Assembly: GCA_003615045.1 (NCBI GenBank)
Contig: ML014121.1
Location: 62,001-126,000, forward strand
Reading direction: 5' to 3'
DNA length: 64,000 nucleotides
Origin: Caulochytrium protostelioides
Taxonomy: Eukaryota; Chytridiomycota; Caulochytriomycetes; Caulochytriales; Caulochytriaceae
Shown here: positions 60,921 through 64,000 of the stretch, piece after piece
Numbering within the stretch: position 1 is the stretch's first letter
Layout: every line of letters begins with the position of its first letter
Translations under genes and position numbers: made by a program
Notes under the pieces: generated by a model
What the model was told of the DNA's origin: nothing
Database searches by the model: none
What the model saw: only the letters and a program-made list of their open reading frames with translations

Positions 60921-61688
60921 ATGGCGGCCGAGTCCGCTTCGTGGTGGCGGGACCTCGTCTTCTCGGCGAAGCATACATGGGACACGTGGGGCCACGACGC
61001 CGACGCCGACGCGGCGCAGGCCCGGACCCGCCGCGCCGCCGCGATGGAATACCTGCAGGCGCACGTGTCGCCCCTCATCGCCTCGTGTCCCGACGGGCAG
61101 CACCTCGACAGCCCTTACTGGCCGCATGTGGGCCCGTCGCCGCCATCCGAGTTTGAGGCGCGCACGGCGCTGATCCGTGCCGACCCGCAACGCGCAACCC
61201 GCACCATGATGCGCCGCAAGCCCATACAGACCCGCATGCGCCACATCGCCGAGACCAACTGCCAGGCCCTGAAGCTGGCGGCGCAGTCTGTCCAGACCCA
61301 GGAAGTCCGTGGTCTCGCGTCGACGCCGGCGTCGACGCCTGCCCCGGCGGACGGCGACCCATCGGCACGTGGCGCGGCATCAATAGCCGACAAGCCGTCG
61401 GATTCCCAGACGCTGTATCGTGCGTATGGAGAGTGCGTCTGGATGCAGCAGGAAATCCTGGCAATGCTCGGATACTGGCACTTGCGTGCTCGTCCGTCCC
61501 TCAGCGAGGCCGCCACAACGCGGCGTCAGGACCACGCTGATGGCCTCAACATGGCCGTGCCCGAACTGTTCGCCGACCCATCGGCTCCATCAACTCCATC
61601 GGTTCCGGCGCCGACGCCGGCAGACTTTGCGTCCACCGCGAATGACTGGTATCTTCGAACGATGCATCGGATCGGCGAAATGTTCTGA
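60921..61688 (+). CDS. Orphan protein, unknown function
   Basis: A 255-residue single-exon frame. Trp- and His-containing, well-mixed sequence argues for real coding: it begins MAAESASWWRDLVFSAKHTW, has a helical stretch MEYLQAHVSPLI, a basic segment TMMRRKPIQTRMRHIAETN, a Ser/Thr/Pro linker at about 130-155, and a second helical part (YRAYGECVWMQQEILAMLGYW) ending NDWYLRTMHRIGEMF. No membrane span or known domain is recognised. A second in-frame ATG at 60741 would add 60 Arg-rich residues that could be a mitochondrial presequence. The gene converges with MPC1; the two stops are about 140 bases apart. Confidence 0.55.
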   Translation: MAAESASWWRDLVFSAKHTWDTWGHDADADAAQARTRRAAAMEYLQAHVSPLIASCPDGQHLDSPYWPHVGPSPPSEFEARTALIRADPQRATRTMMRRKPIQTRMRHIAETNCQALKLAAQSVQTQEVRGLASTPASTPAPADGDPSARGAASIADKPSDSQTLYRAYGECVWMQQEILAMLGYWHLRARPSLSEAATTRRQDHADGLNMAVPELFADPSAPSTPSVPAPTPADFASTANDWYLRTMHRIGEMF

Positions 61689-61742
61689 CAAGAGCCAGCG
61701 ATGATGACTAGGCCTTGTTTTCTGGGAGTTTCAACGTTTGTT

Positions 61743-61748
61743 TTTATT
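61743..61748 (-). terminator. Candidate poly(A) signal of MPC1
   Basis: AATAAA on the minus strand about 85 bases after the MPC1 stop codon. Confidence 0.4.
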
Positions 61749-61831
61749 TTGGTATTTGACAGGCTCGAATCAGGTGGATGATGGTATCCCAAGCACGTGC
61801 GATTTCTCTCCCGATCCAGCGCGATCCGGTT

Positions 61832-62934
61832 TTAAGCCTTGGAGGGCTTCGCCGCAGCCTCAGCGGCGGCCGGGGCGTTCTTGTCCGCATAGAGCAGGTA
61901 GCGGCCCATCTGGCCGGTCTGGGCGAGCACGTTGGTCGAGTGGCACGCGAGCAGCAAGTAGTTGCGGGGGTTGACGACCCACGCGAAACGCATGAAGGTG
62001 GCCGAGTAAATCATCATCGCTGAGGGTGACGAGAACAGCAAGGACACGAAGTGACATCACATACTCGGTAAAAAAGGATGAGTGACCGACCAGGGAGTAT
62101 CGATCAGTACGCACAGGTCATGGGGAGATGGCGCCTCTTCGAGGCGCTTCGAAGGCGATGGACCAACTTACCACCGGTCATACGCGGCGAGATAATGTCC
62201 GGGTTCTTCTTCATGTCCGTGATGGCAGCGATGGGCAGACCCCAGTTGGCGACTGTTTGAGAGCAACGTGACAAAAACAGCGAAGAAGGTGAGTCTTTCC
62301 GCTATACACTTGATGTGATGTGACATGATGTGATGTGATGTGACACGGGGTCATCCATAGGCGATCAACTTACTAGGCCCCCAGAAGTGCTAGAAGGAGG
62401 GGTGTTTCAGAGTAAAATCATGATAAAAAGGATAAGAACGGAGGCCAGTTTAGTTGAACAGGTTAGTCGGAGAAAATAATGAGCACACACTAATAGTCTG
62501 AAATCCGACGGGGCGGGGCGAGCCTTACCGTGCTAGAGTGGGCGATCGCGGAAAAGATCGAGAAAAGAGACCCGTGCAAAGAATGTCGGGGATCATGACA
62601 ACCAGGAAGGTAGAACATCACACGGCAGAGCGCAAGTCATTGAGTCACCATTTCAGCTTTTTTATCGTTTCGATCCATGTCGGATTTCGTGCGGCTTTCC
62701 TCCCAGATCGCGCACGTGCTGGCCTATCTGACCGGAGGCTGCGCGAAACAGATCTTTCCGCTCGCGTACTGGCGTATGAAACTTTGTGTGGGATCGTTGC
62801 CCAGAGATGCCGATTGCTGCCCATTCGCACGCGTCGGGCTCGTCGGGCCCTTACCTCATCAGATAGCTCCGGAACTCCTGGCTGCCCAGGTAGGTCGTCA
62901 TGCGGTTGACGAGGGTGGGCGTTGGCGAAGCCAT
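61832..62934 (-). CDS. MPC1: Mitochondrial pyruvate carrier subunit MPC1 (5 exons, one of 4 nt)
   Basis: Subunit of the inner-membrane pyruvate importer, which works as a heterodimer with MPC2. Exons: 62934-62855 (80 nt), 62532-62529 (4 nt), 62389-62374 (16 nt), 62252-62172 (81 nt) and 62019-61832 (188 nt). The sum is 369 nt, exactly 122 codons plus stop. Every intron (322, 139, 121 and 152 nt) starts GTAAG and ends AG. The protein starts [20 protein letters not shown] and continues FRSYLM. The small exons then supply S-T and H-F-W-G-P, followed by [40 protein letters not shown] and [16 protein letters not shown]. All of this follows the MPC1 family pattern. The Ala/Lys-rich tail is extra. 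Without the 4-nt exon the reading frame breaks. Confidence 0.92.
62313..62347. repeat. GATGTGAT-type short repeats inside an MPC1 intron
   Basis: TGATG/TGTGA direct repeats in the third MPC1 intron (62373-62253). No obvious role. Confidence 0.5.
62529..62532 (-). other. MPC1: 4-nt microexon of MPC1 (CACG)
   Basis: On the coding strand the bases read CTCTAG, then CACG, then GTAAGG, so four bases are bounded by a canonical acceptor and a canonical donor. They complete a Ser codon begun in exon 1 (AG+C) and supply a Thr codon (ACG), giving the conserved S-T before H-F-W-G-P. Confidence 0.85.
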
Positions 62935-64000
62935 GGCGACAATGGCGACAATGGATGATCGGTGACCGTGGGCGGACGATGCCAAAGGGATGCCGGGTTC
63001 GCGGGCGCTGGCGTCGGTATCGGGTCGAGCTGGGGGCGATGGCGGGTCGATGAATCGCGGATGCAGCGATGTCGGATGTCGGACGTCGGATGCATATGCT
63101 ACTCACCGACGAACACCGAGCACGCTGCCAGACCCGCCCGTGGTGCACCCGATATCGCGCTTTTCTCGGTGGTGGGTGACCCACTTTGGCGGAGGAGATA
63201 TGATGCAGAGAAGACCGTCTCGGTGCTGTGCGCCGTGCCGCGTGCTCGGCCCTGCGGGGTGGGGGCGCCATGGGCATGTCCGATGGGGTCCGATGGGTGG
63301 CGGGCAGGCGGGCGGCGCGAGGGCCACCGCCTTGCCCACGGGGCTGCCATCCGCGCCGGGTCCTAGCGCCACGATGCCTTGCGGCGCCTTGCCGCCATGG
63401 CACCCGCACGAGGCCACCGCCATGCTTGTGGCGGGATCACCTGCCGAGGCGCGATCGCCGTCGATCGGAACGCCGTGGTAGGACGGGCGTCCGTCACCGC
63501 GGCACGCGGCCTTCGCTGGCACCGACCGCGGCGACCGCATGCGGCGCGGGCGAGCGTCGGCGCGGGTCTCCGCCGCCCTCGTCGCGGGACGCCAGGCCGA
63601 CGCGGCCACGTGCCACGGGGCGATCCGCCACACGACGGGTGGCGGCGTGGCACATGACCGCGTGCGCGAGACCGGAAGACGGTATCGAGTCGGTGCCGCA
63701 TGTTCCTTCCTCTCGGCCCTCATCTTCGCGCCTCTGGATCGCTTGGGCCTCGATCACGCGTGCGGCTGCTCGGAGCCCCGGCGCTTCGCGACGGCGTTCC
63801 GCCCTCCCGCCCGTGTCCCGCTCATTCTCTCGCCGGCGAGACGGCGTCCGGTGTGCGTGCGTCCCGCTCCATCAGGACCCCCCGATCGCAGTCGGACGGC
63901 GATCGCTTGCGCTGCGAGCCACGACGAGCGCACAGACGACCCGCAGACTTCTTGAGCCGCGCCGGCCTCGTCGGCATGCCAGACTCGACGCCCGCATCCC
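62935..64000. other. Right-edge region upstream of MPC1, no recognised gene
   Basis: About 1.07 kb of GC-rich sequence. Overlapping frames of 80-210 codons occur on both strands, all Arg/Ala/Pro-rich with no conserved motif. The first part is presumably the MPC1 promoter. A GGATGTCGGA-like repeat lies at about 63070-63092. A gene beginning or ending beyond the right edge cannot be excluded. Confidence 0.4.

Noticed and set aside
1..64000. Bacterial contamination, operons or CRISPR
   Set aside because: Introns, mitochondrial, flagellar, TFIID and exosome genes are eukaryotic. No regularly spaced repeat-spacer array is present.

Overview
The window is nuclear DNA from a GC-rich eukaryote, most likely a zoosporic (flagellated) early-diverging fungus. 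Eight genes are split by spliceosomal introns with strongly conserved GTAAG donors and AG acceptors. Several families are typical of fungi: an Hst3/Hst4-type sirtuin, a Prm10-like ThrE-domain membrane protein, EFM7, and fungal-style COA5/Pet191 and p23. Three genes, IFT74, CCDC40 and a MOK-type kinase, are found only in organisms that build cilia or flagella. A chytrid, blastoclad or Caulochytrium-like fungus fits all of this, but the genus cannot be read from the sequence. No bacterial operon, rRNA, confident tRNA or CRISPR array was seen.

Layout, left to right: a partial orphan gene at the left edge (1-687); EFM7 methyltransferase (-); TMEM14 (+) with a Fanzor/TnpB-like fragment lying against its stop codon; mitochondrial FAD glycerol-3-phosphate dehydrogenase with EF hands (+); MOK-like kinase (-); a 3.6-kb gene-poor stretch; NDUFAF1/CIA30 (-); GTPase GNL2/Nog2 (+); DNAJC3-like ER co-chaperone (-); pirin (-); IFT74 (-); TAF3 (-); COA5/Pet191 (+); PEX14 (-); MTR4 helicase (+); RTF2 (-); Hst3/4-like sirtuin (-); CCDC40 (-); Prm10/ThrE-like transporter (-); a seven-TM receptor (-); carnitine/acylcarnitine carrier (+); p23/Sba1 (-); an orphan gene (+); and mitochondrial pyruvate carrier MPC1 (-).

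The genes are an ordinary mix of housekeeping functions, not an operon. Mitochondrial metabolism is well represented (GPD2, NDUFAF1, COA5, acylcarnitine carrier, MPC1, TMEM14). Genome and RNA maintenance is also common (MTR4, Nog2, RTF2, Hst3/4, TAF3), as are flagellar structure and transport.

The most striking observation is MPC1. To encode the conserved S-T-H-F-W-G-P motif it needs a 4-nt microexon, C ACG, bounded by its own AG and GTAAG splice signals, followed by a 16-nt exon. The five exons together give an exact 122-codon reading frame. Other points of interest are the Fanzor remnant, repeated P(n)MLG motifs in TAF3, an acidic/basic insert in IFT74, an 18-unit CTG repeat upstream of MTR4, and a decayed AT-rich island near 13.3-13.7 kb.
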